A stretch of DNA of 64,000 nucleotides from Maniola hyperantus (GCF_902806685.2 NC_048538.1:9858001-9922000); one strand, 5' to 3'; numbered from the stretch's first letter, positions 12,278-22,759 are shown. The notes: a model not told the origin generated them from the letters alone. Made by a program: numbers and translations.

Positions 12278-12376
12278 AATTAGAAAGGAAGATATCCGTC
12301 CGAGCAAATAGAGATGAGTTAGTCCAAAAAGGAATCCTTATGCCCGAGAGTCCAGTGACCCCTGTACCCGAAGCTA
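12278..12376 (+). CDS. Phactr: PHACTR exon: N-terminal RPEL motif
   Basis: Acceptor tttgcag at 12271-12277 and donor cta|gtaagt at 12377; phase 1 in and out. It encodes LERKISVRANRDELVQKGIL followed by MPESPVTPVPEAS. This is an RPEL repeat with the usual L-x3-I..R...EL....IL pattern, but the canonical proline of R-P is replaced (RANRDEL). RPEL motifs bind monomeric actin. In PHACTRs this N-terminal copy is separate from the three C-terminal ones. The altered proline may reduce actin affinity; that is inference. Confidence 0.94.
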
Positions 12377-12465
12377 GTAAGTTGTAATAATATAATGTAC
12401 AATAATAACTCCTTATCGTACTGTGGCCTGGGTTGATTATTTTTTTATAGATTGGATCCTGGATT

Positions 12466-12545
12466 ACCATCATCATCGTCAACCGAAAGACTGCTTGACA
12501 TAGGTCTCTTGTAGGAACATCCACACTCCTCGGTCTTGTGCCGCC
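12466..12545 (+). repeat. Fragment of a lepidopteran dispersed repeat
   Basis: Contains 'accatcatcatcgtcaaccg', 'gacataggtctcttgtagga' and 'cggtcttgtgccgcctgaac'. This is the worn form of the common lepidopteran repeat about a 'previously shown/tGGACATAGGcct' unit. Only about 80 bp remain. Confidence 0.55.
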
Positions 12546-12623
12546 TGAACTATACCGCTTACATGATTTTCTATGAAATCTTATTTCGAAAAAAAGAAAA
12601 CAGCGACGCGCGGGAGACAATAA

Positions 12624-13024
12624 AGGTTCGTACGCACCTGAGCGGCGCGGCGCGGCGCTTCAGTCCGACTGCAGAACGCGTCACCTCAGGCCGCTCGACG
12701 GTGCCTACCGCACTACAACTTCAGTACGCGGCACCTCGCGTCACTTGCGCGTCACTTTTATACCCGTTCGCGTACGAGCGCGAAGCGCCGCGCCGCGCCG
12801 CTGGGTATGTCGCACTAGCGTCACTGCACTGCGCGTCGCTTCGCTGCGCTTCAAAATATTCTCTCCTGCCGTGCCGCGCGGCAACGCGCGGTGAAGCGCT
12901 GTGCAGCGCCGCTCTAGTGCGATATGCGCCATACAAAATGATAGAAATGATATTTTGAAGCTCTGTGCCGCGACGTGCAGCTCGCTGAAGCGCCGCGCCG
13001 CGCCGCTCAGGTGCGTACGAACCT
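12624..13024. mobile_element. GC-rich MITE with perfect 40-bp inverted repeats and TAA target duplication
   Basis: The left terminus starts aggttcgtacgcacctgagc and continues through ggcgcggcgcggcgcttcag. The right terminus (12985-13024) is its exact reverse complement over 40 bp. TAA flanks it on both sides (12621-12623 and 13025-13027), a 3-bp TWA target typical of PIF/Harbinger elements. The interior is very CpG-rich (gcgtcgcttcgctgcgcttc). It gives overlapping open frames on both strands that are not genes. It lies in the intron after RPEL1. Confidence 0.88.
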
Positions 13025-13454
13025 TAACACGCTGAATCATATCGCCTCACAAACATATCGCGATAGTATAATCTAGAGATGTGACGTTATGATGACTATC
13101 GATACAAGCCATATCCACTTATGAATTCAAATATTGAACGCAGTCCACGTTGCTTAACCGATAGTGACCCATTCTGTCAAAGGTGAAGTAGTTGAGCAGA
13201 AGTGTTGCGGTATTATTTGCCTTAACATGCGGTGTCCAGGGTGATTGTCCCGAGGTTTTTAAATTGGTACATTTTAATAAGTTCATCTTCACTACGTAAT
13301 ATTATAAACAAGGTATAATTTGAAAAGGTATAATTTAGGAACATTTTCCGAAAATAAGTTACCGGTATGAATTATGATGATAATTTGTGAATTAAGTCGG
13401 GAAAAAAGTCATCCTATCTGAGAGCTTCTCTGACGTGTGACGCTGTGTAAATTC

Positions 13455-13596
13455 TTAGGCTGAGATCTATAACGCGCATTTTGACTTTGCTCAGACTTAA
13501 GATTGAGTTAAAACGAGACAGATATAGCTCTGTCCCGTTTTAACTCGGTCTTAAGTCTAAGCTAAGTCAGAGTGCGCTCTATAGATCCCATCCTTA
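13455..13596. mobile_element. Palindromic MITE (about 140 bp)
   Basis: Two arms, 'gatctataacgcgcattttg...cttaagattgagttaaaacg' and its near reverse complement 'cgttttaactcggtcttaag...gcgctctatagatc', fold on each other over nearly the whole length. The outer bases are tta/taa. Foldback DNA element; superfamily not assigned. Confidence 0.75.
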
Positions 13597-13897
13597 AAGT
13601 TACATAAACACAATGTACTTATAGTGAAATAATTTCTCTCAAGTTACTCGTATAAAGCCGGGGTGGGTCGCTAGTTAAACGTAAATTGCGAGTTTTTCAT
13701 TAAGTGGACTTACCTGCATTCAAAAATCATGTGTCAATTGTTAATTTACTTCCATTTCATTATCGTTATTCAGGTTATCAGTTTGGCAAAGATCAAAGAA
13801 TGTTCAGGCCTAAAAACACTTACCTGTAGATTTCTTGATGAACCAAAACTGCATTTAAAGATTTTAAGCTTATTTCGTGGTTTAACGACCATATTGT

Positions 13898-14052
13898 GGC
13901 TAATTCCATTGTACACAATCTCTAAACTAAACCAAAATGGAACGTCTAAATCTATTGCTATCCCTTTCATAATGTTGCTTGCGGAAAAGGATAGCACAAG
14001 ATTTAGACCTGTTAATTTAGTTTAGAGATTGTGTACAAGAGAATTAGCCCCA
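13898..14052. mobile_element. Palindromic foldback element A
   Basis: The arm 'ggctaattccattgtacaca / atctctaaactaaa' is mirrored by 'ttagtttagagattgtgtac / aagagaattagcc'. The centre contains 'tattgctatccctttc' and 'gaaaaggatagcac'. A degraded relative lies at 46940-47080, with the same 'gctattcctttc...ggaaaaggatag' core. Confidence 0.75.
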
Positions 14053-14054
14053 AT

Positions 14055-14198
14055 GTATTGTATAAAACGGGTACATACCACGATTAATTCGACGATTTTT
14101 ATCTAACAATCTATCTAACAACTCATGCAACTGAGTCGAAATATCGGTAGTTAAAAATCGCCTAATTGATCGTGGTATGTACCCGTTTTATACAATAC
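14055..14198. mobile_element. Palindromic foldback element B
   Basis: The arm 'gtattgtataaaacgggtac / ataccacgattaatt' is mirrored by 'aattgatcgtggtat / gtacccgttttatacaatac'. It abuts element A within three bases. A single arm of the same element occurs at about 63206-63260. Confidence 0.8.
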
Positions 14199-14644
14199 AA
14201 TATGCTTTTAAAGGTTTTGAAAATTTTATATCCTGTACCTGTAGATTTGTTGTCTCTGTTCGCAACATACCTAACCGTTGTTATGACAATGTTATGTTAC
14301 AATACTATAACATCATGAATGCTATTTTATCTATTCCCATCATTGTTACTTACTTACTCCATTGTATTCGTTGTAAACTGCAGGACACCTGGCCTGGCTG
14401 TATATATACTGTATTGAATCATTACTTAGGAAAAGTATTGTACAGTTTAACGGGCGTCTCTTAGAGTAAGAACTGGGCGTCTCAATAAATGACATTAGAC
14501 GGATATATATATTTGATGCAACGTTTAAAAATAGTATCTAGTACTGTAAAATTATGAAGTCTAATAACATAACATAAGCAGGCATAAAAACTGTACCCTA
14601 TATATATATAACAATATAATCTATCAGTCAAGCTGATATAAATG

Positions 14645-14770
14645 CGAACAAAATGAGATCTCACTCGCCATTTTAACTTTATGTGTCAACTGTCATGTCA
14701 AAAGTAGGATTTTGGTCCTTATTTTAAAGGTGAAGAGTTAAAATGGCGAGTGACTTCTCATTTTGTCTGG
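14645..14770. mobile_element. MITE family C, copy 1
   Basis: The arms 'acaaaatgag...tcactcgcca / ttttaac' and 'gttaaaatggcgagtgactt / ctcattttgt' are inverted. The core is 'catgtcaaaagtaggatttt / ggtccttattttaaaggtg'. Other copies lie at about 40880-41045 and 41865-42015. Confidence 0.75.
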
Positions 14771-14859
14771 ACTATACAAATAAAATTAGCTGTGTACCCT
14801 ATGGGACTTCACATCATCCTCTATTTAACCCCCTTAGGGTCGATTCAAATTGGCAGTAA

Positions 14860-14930
14860 ACAGAAAGTACGTACGTTAAAAAGTACGTACGAAACATTAG
14901 TAAAGTACGTACGAAAGTAAATATACGTTT
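14860..14930. repeat. GTAC-palindrome-rich stretch
   Basis: Repeated 'agtacgtacg' words occur three times in about 60 bp ('aaagtacgtacgttaaaaag', 'tacgtacgaaacatt', 'agtacgtacgaaag'). A small tandem repeat. Confidence 0.6.
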
Positions 14931-14934
14931 ATGT

Positions 14935-15045
14935 AATGGCAATCGGGGAGGAAATGACGAGGGAAGTGACGTGCGAGTGTGCGTGACGTCCCCCTGCCTC
15001 ATACCCCGATTGCAATGTTGACCTGTCGTGGACTATATACGTATC
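14935..15045. mobile_element. GC-rich MITE family D, copy 1 (partial)
   Basis: Contains 'ggcaatcggggaggaaatga' at one side and 'cctcataccccgattgcaat', 'gttgacctgtcg...gactata' at the other. These inverted ends match the elements at 35489-35642 and 44404-44572. Confidence 0.65.
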
Positions 15046-15164
15046 ACAAGTACGTTCCATGAAAGGGACGAATTCTTTGTCCTGCTGTACAGGACGATAT
15101 TGCCTACACCATGTACCACCTATATACCTCGAATAAACATTATTCTATTCTATTCTATTTAAAG

Positions 15165-15380
15165 AAAGACCTCTGTGTGATTTAGATGAGGAGGAATCCC
15201 CGACATATGGGGAGGAGACGCGTAGCGAGCGCGACGGTCCGGGCCTGGACCGGATGGGCTTGCACGCGGCGCTCCACGCGCAGCTGGCGGCGCAGCTAGC
15301 GCAGCAGCAGGCTGCGCTGGCCGCCGCCGTGGCCGCCGCCGCCGCCGCACACCACCATCACCAGAACAACAACGTTATTG
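15165..15380 (+). CDS. Phactr: PHACTR exon: acidic, then Gln/Ala-rich and His-rich linker
   Basis: Acceptor ctatttaaag at about 15155-15164 and donor attg|gtatgt at 15381; phase 1 in and out. The peptide starts RPLCDLDEEESPTYGEETRS, then RMGLHAALHAQLAAQLAQQQ, then an alanine run and HHHHQNN. This is low-complexity linker between RPEL1 and the C-terminal half. An alternative acceptor four bases later (aaag at 15168) meets a stop in this phase and is excluded. GC-rich codon use (third-position G/C) stands out against the AT-rich introns. Confidence 0.85.
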
Positions 15381-17269
15381 GTATGTGTTCTGCTTTTGAT
15401 GTTTACGCACACTAGAAATAAATTTACCACAGACTTCTAAATAAGGAAGTAGAAATGGTATACTGCTATCTTTAATACCGGTGTAGTACAGCATGTCAAG
15501 CAACTCACCTAATGATCGAGCAAAGCGAGGTATTTGAGTCTACTTGGGTGAATTTGCATTTATCCAGCTGTCTGTCCGGTCTTCCATCTATTAAAGACAT
15601 AAACTTCTGCATTAATACACAAAATTGTTTCAAATTCACAAATAATATAGTATACGTAACCCCATGTTGTAATCTAATGGAAACACCGCCGAAGGGAGAG
15701 TTGATTCCACATAATTAAATAAATCAATGGCCTAAAGCCGAATGAAATAAAAATAGATGAAATAGAAATAAAATTATTACAGTTTTCCTTGCAAAAACGT
15801 TTTACCAAATATGGCGCTACCTACAACTCAAAATTAGTGTTGTCGTATTAGACCTTTAGCAACAGTATAGTTAGATTGTAAATTACCATACCATAACAAA
15901 ATTACCTATTTTGAATTCTGTGGAATTGGCTTACCACTTTTTATAATTTTTATGATAGTGTTTTCACTTACACTTCCTTCCCACAAACCTATTTCTAAAT
16001 AATTTTCAATACACATCAAAAATTGCGAAACTAGCAGGATTCGAAACTGCGTCTGCCCTGAGTATGGCACCTGGAGGTCCTTTGACCACTAAGCCACGGT
16101 TCACTTAAGAAAAAAGTGGCCTAGTGTCAAAAGCGCTTTTTAATTAATTTAAAATTATTATTAACTCACCACGTCATGCAAAAGGCCAAAAACGCACCTA
16201 GGCCGGAACAATACTTGTAACATGCTACAAACTCTGAAGCACTTTGAAGTTGCATGGTGTGCGTTTTTTGGAGGTGTTTGGATACTTTACTTTAGTCAGT
16301 GCTTGTATATTATGATTTGATTAGCTACTATCACCTGACCGAACTCTTCTCGGCAGCTGAGCCTGTATTTTAGGCAACTTAGGCTGCACATCGAGACGCT
16401 CCGTTCGAGAGCATCTTGAGCGTCTGGTCGAAAGCATTTCTTATTTCTAATAATTACAATTTTTATTTGTTTAACGCGTATTTCCTGTCAATGTTATTGC
16501 AACACAACACTCAATTTTGTATATTTTACGTTACGTTTACATTAGGTACATTTCTAGTAAGAACGTAATTTACACTGTGCGACTGGTTATTCTACGAAGT
16601 AAACCTTAGTTCTCATATCCGTGCGTTGTTGGCACCGGAATGAGTGATGCGAAACTTAAATGAAAATACCTCTACTTCATAATTTATGATACAGTATATA
16701 ACTTGCTAGCTTTTGCCCACGACTTCGCCCGCCTGCAGGCCGATTGCGAATCGACTGCATCTATCATTTAATGACAGCATCAATGTCAAAATATGGTTTT
16801 CCTATCACGGTTCGGCGAGACAGTCCACAAAGGATAGATGTGGACAAAAAAATGTTTTGACAGTTCATTTACACTATCGATAAAATTTATTGTATGAAAA
16901 ATGCTATTGCGGACGCGTTTTGAAGTTTGATGTCATATAAGAACCTCGACAAATGTTACGTCAAATGAGGTTTTCATTGAAACAACTCGAGAGGTGTTTT
17001 TATCAGTGACATAAGCTATCCGCAAATCGTTTTACTACTCATATTAATTAAAATAAAGTTATGAAAGGGATTAAAAAAGGCTATAGTAATTCTTCTGCTA
17101 GATAAGAAATCAATTATTAATTTTAGATGCTAGTATAATAGTATAAAAGTATTTTTAGATTAATGTAAGTCTCATAAGTACTTTTAAAAGAATATGTGAT
17201 GACTCTTTCATTAGTAGGTTTGCTGCACAGAGTACATTAAATATAGAGGTATACTAGCACTGAGAAACG

Positions 17270-17545
17270 AGAATCACAGAGTACTTTTTACACGCACCTA
17301 TAACTTCTTGGAGAACAGTTATGTGCATTTTAACTAAATAATAATTAAATATCATTGCTTTAACGGTGATGGAAAAAATTGTGTGGAAACCTGCATGCCT
17401 GAGAGTTCTCCAAAATGTTATCAAAGGTGTGTGAAGTGAAGTCTACCAATCCGCATTTGGCCAGCATGGTAGACTATGGCCAAAACTCTTCTCACACTCA
17501 AGAGAACCGTACTCTATAGTGAGCCAGCGACAAGCTGAACATAAT
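17270..17545 (+). mobile_element. SINE copy, 5'-truncated
   Basis: Shares with 3497-3822 the words 'cgcacctataacttcttgga', 'tggaaacctgcatgcctgag' and 'ccagcatggtagactatggc', and ends near 'gagccagcgacaagctgaac'. It lacks the tRNA-like head. Confidence 0.65.
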
Positions 17546-17740
17546 AGTATACCTTTGACTCCTTTGAGAACAATATGGAGAACTCTCAGGCATGCAGATT
17601 TCCTCATGATGTTTCCTTCACCGCTAAATCAAGTTAAGTATAATTAATTGTTTAAAACGCACATAACTCTTAGAGATGCGTACCTAGAATTGAACCCCCA
17701 ACCTTCAATTATTCAGAGGTGGACATCCTAACCACTAGGC
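17546..17740 (-). mobile_element. SINE copy, 3'-truncated, minus orientation
   Basis: Read on the minus strand it begins 'agcctagtggttaggatgtc', carries a B-box-like 'gggttcaattct' and continues into the family body. It lies tail to tail with the preceding copy, forming an inverted SINE pair. Confidence 0.7.
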
Positions 17741-17853
17741 TCTTCGGGGAACTTCTAAAATTATTCACCAAAGTAATGTCCAAAAGTCAAATCATTTTCT
17801 GATTTAATTGATTTAGCTTTGGAAATTACTTTGGAATTTAAATTATTTAGGCA

Positions 17854-18037
17854 AATAAAACAACAGTTTGTTGATTTTTTATCTATTCTTTTATTAAAGT
17901 AGATTAGATTCAGACATTTTAATTATATCACCATCTGCTTCTTATAATAAAACAACAGTTTGATGATTTTTTATGTATTCTTTTGTTAAAGTAGATTAGA
18001 TTCAGACATTTTAATTATATCACCATCTGCTTCTTAT
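17854..18037. repeat. 92-bp tandem duplication
   Basis: The block beginning 'aataaaacaacagtttg' and ending 'ccatctgcttcttata' occurs twice in a row with period 92 bp and only a few differences (tgttga/tgatga, tatcta/tatgta, ttatta/ttgtta). A recent local duplication. Confidence 0.9.
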
Positions 18038-18529
18038 AAATCTAATCTGGCACCGTTCATTATTTTATTTGTCTCTGCACGGGGTCCCAGAGCTCGAGTT
18101 CACAACATATCCCAATCCATATCTTTGTCAGGATGAAGAAATGAATGCAGCACTGTATCACATTTGCCTGAAAAAAAATTATGATAACTGAGTAAGTGAC
18201 CACTGACTGTGTTGCTTAATCTATACCACTAGGCACTACCAGCTTCTGTTTAGGTATGACGTTGTCTGCGAAGACTTTAGAATCAGTGTATATGGTATCT
18301 TTGTTACTAATTTAGCTAATCCAAATTGTTTCTTTAAATATTTGTGGTGCGAAGGAGTAAGAAACATCCAAACTTTCATATGAAGAGCAACGTTTTAGGC
18401 AGCTCTAGATACATAAGGAAACATACTCGAGAAAGCACTTGTAGTGTGGAGGTACTTACTATGAAGTCATAACCACCAGTAGCAATGGACTCAATTTGTA
18501 TAATAGGTACTTTATGAAACGCTGTTAAA

Positions 18530-18625
18530 ACTCCTCTAACTTTTCGGAGTTTAATACCATTGTAACAACTAAATATCACTTGCTTAGCTGTGAAGGAAAA
18601 GGAAGATCGTGAGGAAACCCGCATG
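18530..18625 (+). mobile_element. SINE fragment
   Basis: 'ctcctctaacttttcggagt' followed by 'aatatcacttgctta', then 'gatcgtgaggaaacccgcat', as in the SINE body. Both ends are missing. Confidence 0.5.
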
Positions 18626-19224
18626 AGAGCCTTTACTTGTATTGAATAATAACGTTTGTTAACTTACGAGTTCTAACTTCCAAGCAGCCACAGTCCGTCA
18701 ATAAGGGTCCCAATACTTAGGCAAATCAGTGCCCAGGCATTTGCGTATAAGTTCAGTGAGAAAAACTAAGTCTCCGGAGTCCGAGGAGCAAGCAAAGTTG
18801 CAGAATTAATCACAAAAAACAAACGCGTAAACTAAGGAAAAACAACAAAAAATTGTACTTTGTGGTCTGGGGTTCTAAATAGTTACCACAGACTAACTAC
18901 TTATTTGTAATAAGTAACGTAGCCAAATTTAGGAGACTGTTATGTCCATGTAAATTGCTAGATTACCAAGTGATTACCATAGATATTCGATTCAGTCGGG
19001 TTATAAATAGGTCCGTGCTACCAATACGTCATCAAAATGTCGATAATGACCAAATGCGATATAGTGCATTAGTCGTCCGCGATAGCAAATTTATCAACTG
19101 TAACGATCACGATTCTTAAGGATATTTCTATTGCGATGTCACATGTCAGTTTACGGCAATCGGCCTGCTGGAATTAGGTCTTTAAAAAATCCCGCAAGGG
19201 CTCTAGTTTGACTGTTTGACAACT

Positions 19225-19425
19225 AGTCAAATCAGTGACTTTTTATCAAACGTCAAAACGCGCGCTTTTAAATACTGGAATGTGACGTCACATCATAATG
19301 GCGTACTTTAATTTAAAATGGTTATTACACTTAAAACTAACAAAGGACGTGGATTTTACTTATTTTAGAAGATCCTCTATTTAATAATAATCACTGAGAA
19401 ATAATTTATTTCAGTCAAATACCCA
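19225..19425 (+). repeat. Dispersed repeat shared with 10555 and 38920
   Basis: Contains 'atgtgacgtcacatcataat', 'tttaaaatggttattacact', 'aacaaaggacgtggatttta' and 'gagaaataatttatttcagt'. The same word order appears at 38920-39130. Internal to a PHACTR intron. Confidence 0.6.
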
Positions 19426-19527
19426 ATCGTTGTTGTTTGAAATAATATTTTATTAAATATAGTTTCAGAAAAGGGGAAACTTTAGTGGTTGAGTAGTATA
19501 AAGATGGATGATCATTGTTGCAACTTT

Positions 19528-19738
19528 TATTACAAACTAGATGATGCCCGCGACTTCGTCCGCGTGGATTTAGGTTTTTAAAATCCCGTGGGAACTCTTT
19601 AATTTTCCGGGATAAAAAGTAGCCTATGTCCTTCCCCGGGATATAAGCTAACTCTGTATCAAATTTCATCAAAACCGTTAGGCCGTGAAAAGCTAGCAGA
19701 CAGACAAACACACTTTCGCACTTATAATATTAGTATGA
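19528..19738 (+). mobile_element. 'cgcgacttcgtccgcgtgga' dispersed repeat
   Basis: Starts 'agatgatgcccgcgacttcg', runs through 'gggataaaaagtagcctatg' and 'gccgtgaaaagctagcagac', and ends 'gcacttataatattagtatg'. This is a very common lepidopteran dispersed element. Copies in this window: 20276-20523 (-), 31005-31320 (-), 60585-60740, 62255-62482 and 63072-63205. Confidence 0.75.
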
Positions 19739-20275
19739 ATGAAAATTGAGTTGGACTTGAGCAATACCTTGAGCGTATTAAAATATTATCAATCCTCAAT
19801 AACTGGACCTGTAGGGATTTAAAAAACGTTTTCGAAACGCTATTCATATTTCATAGCCACTACTCGTTGTATGCAAACGTGAAAGCTTTGCACAGCTGCA
19901 CTTGTAAATTGTAATGCTTTCACCCTATCCCCTTTCTGGTTGAGTGACGTTCGGGTAAAAAGACGGAAACGTGTTGCGCGTATTCATGAACCAAGGAAAG
20001 CAACGCGTGGCGGGTATTAGCGGCTTCCTGGCAGGACGATCCGAGCGTTGACCCTCGCCACTGCGCCCTCTGCCGAAGCCGCACCGCAGTCCGCAAGTGA
20101 CGTCACCACCAGACAGACATTAGAATTAATTACCTTTTCAAGCACAGACTCACATGTTTTGTTGCCATTTTGAGATCGAGATTGACAAAGCTTCCTTTTA
20201 ATGTGCAGTCATACTTAGGCATGCACCTAATAAATATGCTGGTCCCAAATACCAATAGATATTAATATTAGTATT

Positions 20276-20523
20276 TATAATCCAATCTAATATTATAAAT
20301 GCGAAAGTGTGTCTGTCTGTCTGTCTATCTGTCTGTCTGTCTGTCTGTCTGCTAGCTTTTCACGCCTCAACCGTTCAACCGAATTTGACGAAATTTGGTA
20401 CAGGGATAGCTTGCATCCCGGGGAAGGACATAGGTTACTTTTTATCCCGGAAAATTGAAGAGTTCCTACAGGATTTTTAAAAACCTAAATCCACGCGGAC
20501 GAAGTCGCGGGCATCATCTAGTA
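20276..20523 (-). mobile_element. 'cgcgacttcgtccgcgtgga' repeat with (TCTG)n
   Basis: Reverse-complement copy of the element at 19528. It contains a tctg microsatellite (about 20306-20352), then 'cacgcctcaaccgttcaacc' and 'cgcggacgaagtcgcgggca'. Confidence 0.78.
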
Positions 20524-20694
20524 TTAGTATATTATGTGAATTCAATAAACTTTGTATTATATGTAACTTTTTACTCGGTATTCGATTTGGCGTTGCTGTA
20601 AGCAATAAGCATACCGTGGATATTGTTTAATAAATCAAATAAATTAAATCAAAATAGGGTACCTAGCGTTTAAGTTCGTTATAAAGAGGTCATC

Positions 20695-20965
20695 ATTTTA
20701 ATACATCGCCAGCCTTACTAAGTATGAATGAGAAGTGCTTAGGTCATAGTCCACCACGCTGGCTAATTGCGGATTATGGAGAACTCTTGGGCATGCAAAT
20801 TTTCTCATGATGTTTTCCTTCGCCGTTGAAGCGAGTGATAATTATTAGTATAAAATAAAATGCATAAGTATAGGTACCCAACTCCGATAAGGTAGAGGTG
20901 CATGCCCGGTATAGGAACCTAGATCGCTCGAATAGGAGGCCGACATCAACCACTAGGCTATTTAA
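20695..20965 (-). mobile_element. SINE copy, minus orientation
   Basis: Contains reverse-strand landmarks of the SINE: 'agtgcttaggtcatagtcca', 'ccacgctggctaattgcgga', 'gatgttttccttcgccg' and the head 'accactaggcta'. Confidence 0.65.
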
Positions 20966-20999
20966 CACTAGCGATCCGCCCTGGCTTTGCACGGGTAGC

Positions 21000-21135
21000 A
21001 TTTTATAATTTTTTTTGAAAATAAAATATAGGCTTTCTACTGGTGAAAGAATTTTCGAAATCGGTTCAGTAGTTCCAGAGATTACCTCCTACAAACAAAC
21101 TTACAAACTTTACCTCTTTATAATATAAAATATCT
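21000..21135 (+). repeat. Dispersed repeat fragment ('ggtgaaagaatttttgaaat')
   Basis: 'ctttctactggtgaaagaat', 'tcggttcagtagttccagag' and 'caaacttacaaactttacct', followed by 'ctttataata'. Related fragments are at 22760-22945, 23625-23760, 39140-39320 and 56065-56245. Confidence 0.6.
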
Positions 21136-21189
21136 ATAGCTATTACATGCTAGAAGGTTGGTAGGTAGGTGCGTACCTACTAGGTAGGT

Positions 21190-21545
21190 GGGTAATCATG
21201 ATAGCCGAAGTCTCGGAAGAGGCTCGCTTTTCGTCCTGTGTCGCGGTTTTAAAGCTTCCAGTATGTAGGGGGTGCTGTAGCAAGTCTAGATCGAGTGTCG
21301 GCAGGGGCGCTGTAGGCGCGGGGCCGGGCGGGCGCGGTGGCGGCGGCGCGCGCCTCAGTGCTGGCCCGCCCGCGCCCGCGCCCGCCTGCGCTCCGAGTCC
21401 GCAGACCTAACCTCACTCGCCTGCTCCACCACTCACGCTCCTGCGGTATCCTCAATAACTCCTGCAATCCCGACCTCCGTAGTCCCGGCTCCGTGTTGCC
21501 GGCGATCTCTTCTCACGACGATAATGACCAATTACACACTCGAGG
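21190..21545 (+). promoter_or_regulatory. GC-rich island, possible alternative promoter or first exon
   Basis: A sharply GC-rich block stands in AT-rich intron. The plus strand has two overlapping open frames. The one ending LHTRG stops at a plausible donor (cgagg|gtaata at 21546) but would leave in phase 2, which does not fit the next PHACTR acceptor (phase 1). It could be a noncoding first exon joined to 22177, with translation starting at an internal ATG there (about 22228). No ATG opens this frame. Role unproven. Confidence 0.3.
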
Positions 21546-22176
21546 GTAATATGAAATGTGTCGCATCGTCGCAGGTGTTCTAAAACATAACCAAAGTATA
21601 GATAGATCTGCATATTTTGAAGTGTCCCTATATATTATTTTATATTGCGTTACTGTGTTCTTCACCCTTGAAAATATTTTGGTTGGTCCCACTTTTGGCT
21701 CGTACGTGTTGTGAACGACTTTTTTTCCTCAAATACCTACTTTAATGTTCGCAATAGAAATTAAATAGGCCAGTGTCAAATTATAACAGCACCGTAATGG
21801 TCCGTAATGGGTTGCGAGGCGCAAACTTAGCAGGCATCGATCCCAGCGGCCGCAGCACGCCATCGCGCACGGTGCACCGTGTATTTTCTCATGGCGCTAT
21901 AAAAAAAATCTACAATTTTAAGATAGAAAACTTTTAAATTATTCTTCAGCATTTTTTCTTAGGTACCTATTTAATTTATTAGACTTGATGAGTCAAATTT
22001 AATTACATGGTAAGTTTTTCTTAAAACACTTTAAACAACCCTTTCTAATGCCAATAACTTTAAATTTTGTTTACACTAGTTAGTTATTTTGTTTGTTAAA
22101 ATGTACACATTTGATTTTAACGAATTAACATTGCAGTCTGTATCTTACTTTGATTTTTTATGATGTTGTATAACAG

Positions 22177-22494
22177 TCTACGATAAATCACCTGGTCTTA
22201 AGAAAGTGAAGAGCTTTTCCAATATCATGGACGAGAAGCAAAGTTTCCACGGTTTAATTAAAAAGTCCTCATTAAAAAGCATGCATAATGTGGAGTCGGT
22301 GTCGGTGCCGCGGCCAGAGCGCGCAGGGCGGGCGCGGGAGGGTTGAGTGGAGGCGCGCTGTGGCGCGCGGAGCCCGAGCGCGGTGTCGCGCGCGCCGGCC
22401 CGCGACAGGCGCGTGGCGCAGCCCCGGCCGCCCGCGCCGTCTGCTTCGCGGGTCTCTATGATGGGCTATATCATGGGCTGTGCGTGCTTGAGAG
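22177..22494 (+). CDS. Phactr: Optional PHACTR exon carrying an in-frame TGA
   Basis: Acceptor tataacag at 22169-22176. In the phase set by the upstream exon it reads YDKSPGLKKVKSFSNIMDEK, then QSFHGLIKKSSLKSMHNVES, which looks like real protein. A TGA follows at 22344-22346. The same frame then stays open for about 50 codons (e.g. RSPSAVSRAPARDRRVAQPR) to a possible donor (agag|gtgcgt at 22495) that leaves in phase 1, as needed. A weaker donor just before the TGA (gagg|gttgag at 22342) also leaves in phase 1 and would avoid the stop. So this is either a 165-nt cassette, a 318-nt exon with a stop (truncation or readthrough), or a sequencing error. Skipping it keeps the main frame. Confidence 0.55.
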
Positions 22495-22759
22495 GTGCGT
22501 AGCCTTTATAAGCGGTTAGCTTTTAAACTACGTCCCCGTTTAAGCCTTTTTAACAATCCACTAAGAACCGGGAAGTGGGAACCTATTCATGGGATTAAAA
22601 TTATACATATATCCTGTCTGACTCTAATGCAAACTATTAAGATTTGTTTAGCTGTAGAGCTGTGAAATGGTATCAAATGGACATTTTTGCCTTATAATAA
22701 TACGCTTCAGTCAGTCAATTTTTCTCTTTAATATATTATATATAGCATAACCCGCTCCG

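Noticed and set aside
12536..13040. Open frames of 71-140 codons on both strands
   Set aside because: They lie in the CpG-rich MITE at 12624-13024 and result from its composition.
15159..15350. A minus-strand Arg/Pro/Ala-rich protein
   Set aside because: It is antisense to the GC-rich PHACTR exon at 15165-15380.
21337..21549. A coding PHACTR exon ending LHTRG
   Set aside because: The frame has no ATG, its upstream side meets a TAG, and its donor leaves in phase 2, which does not fit the phase-1 chain. Kept only as a possible noncoding first exon.
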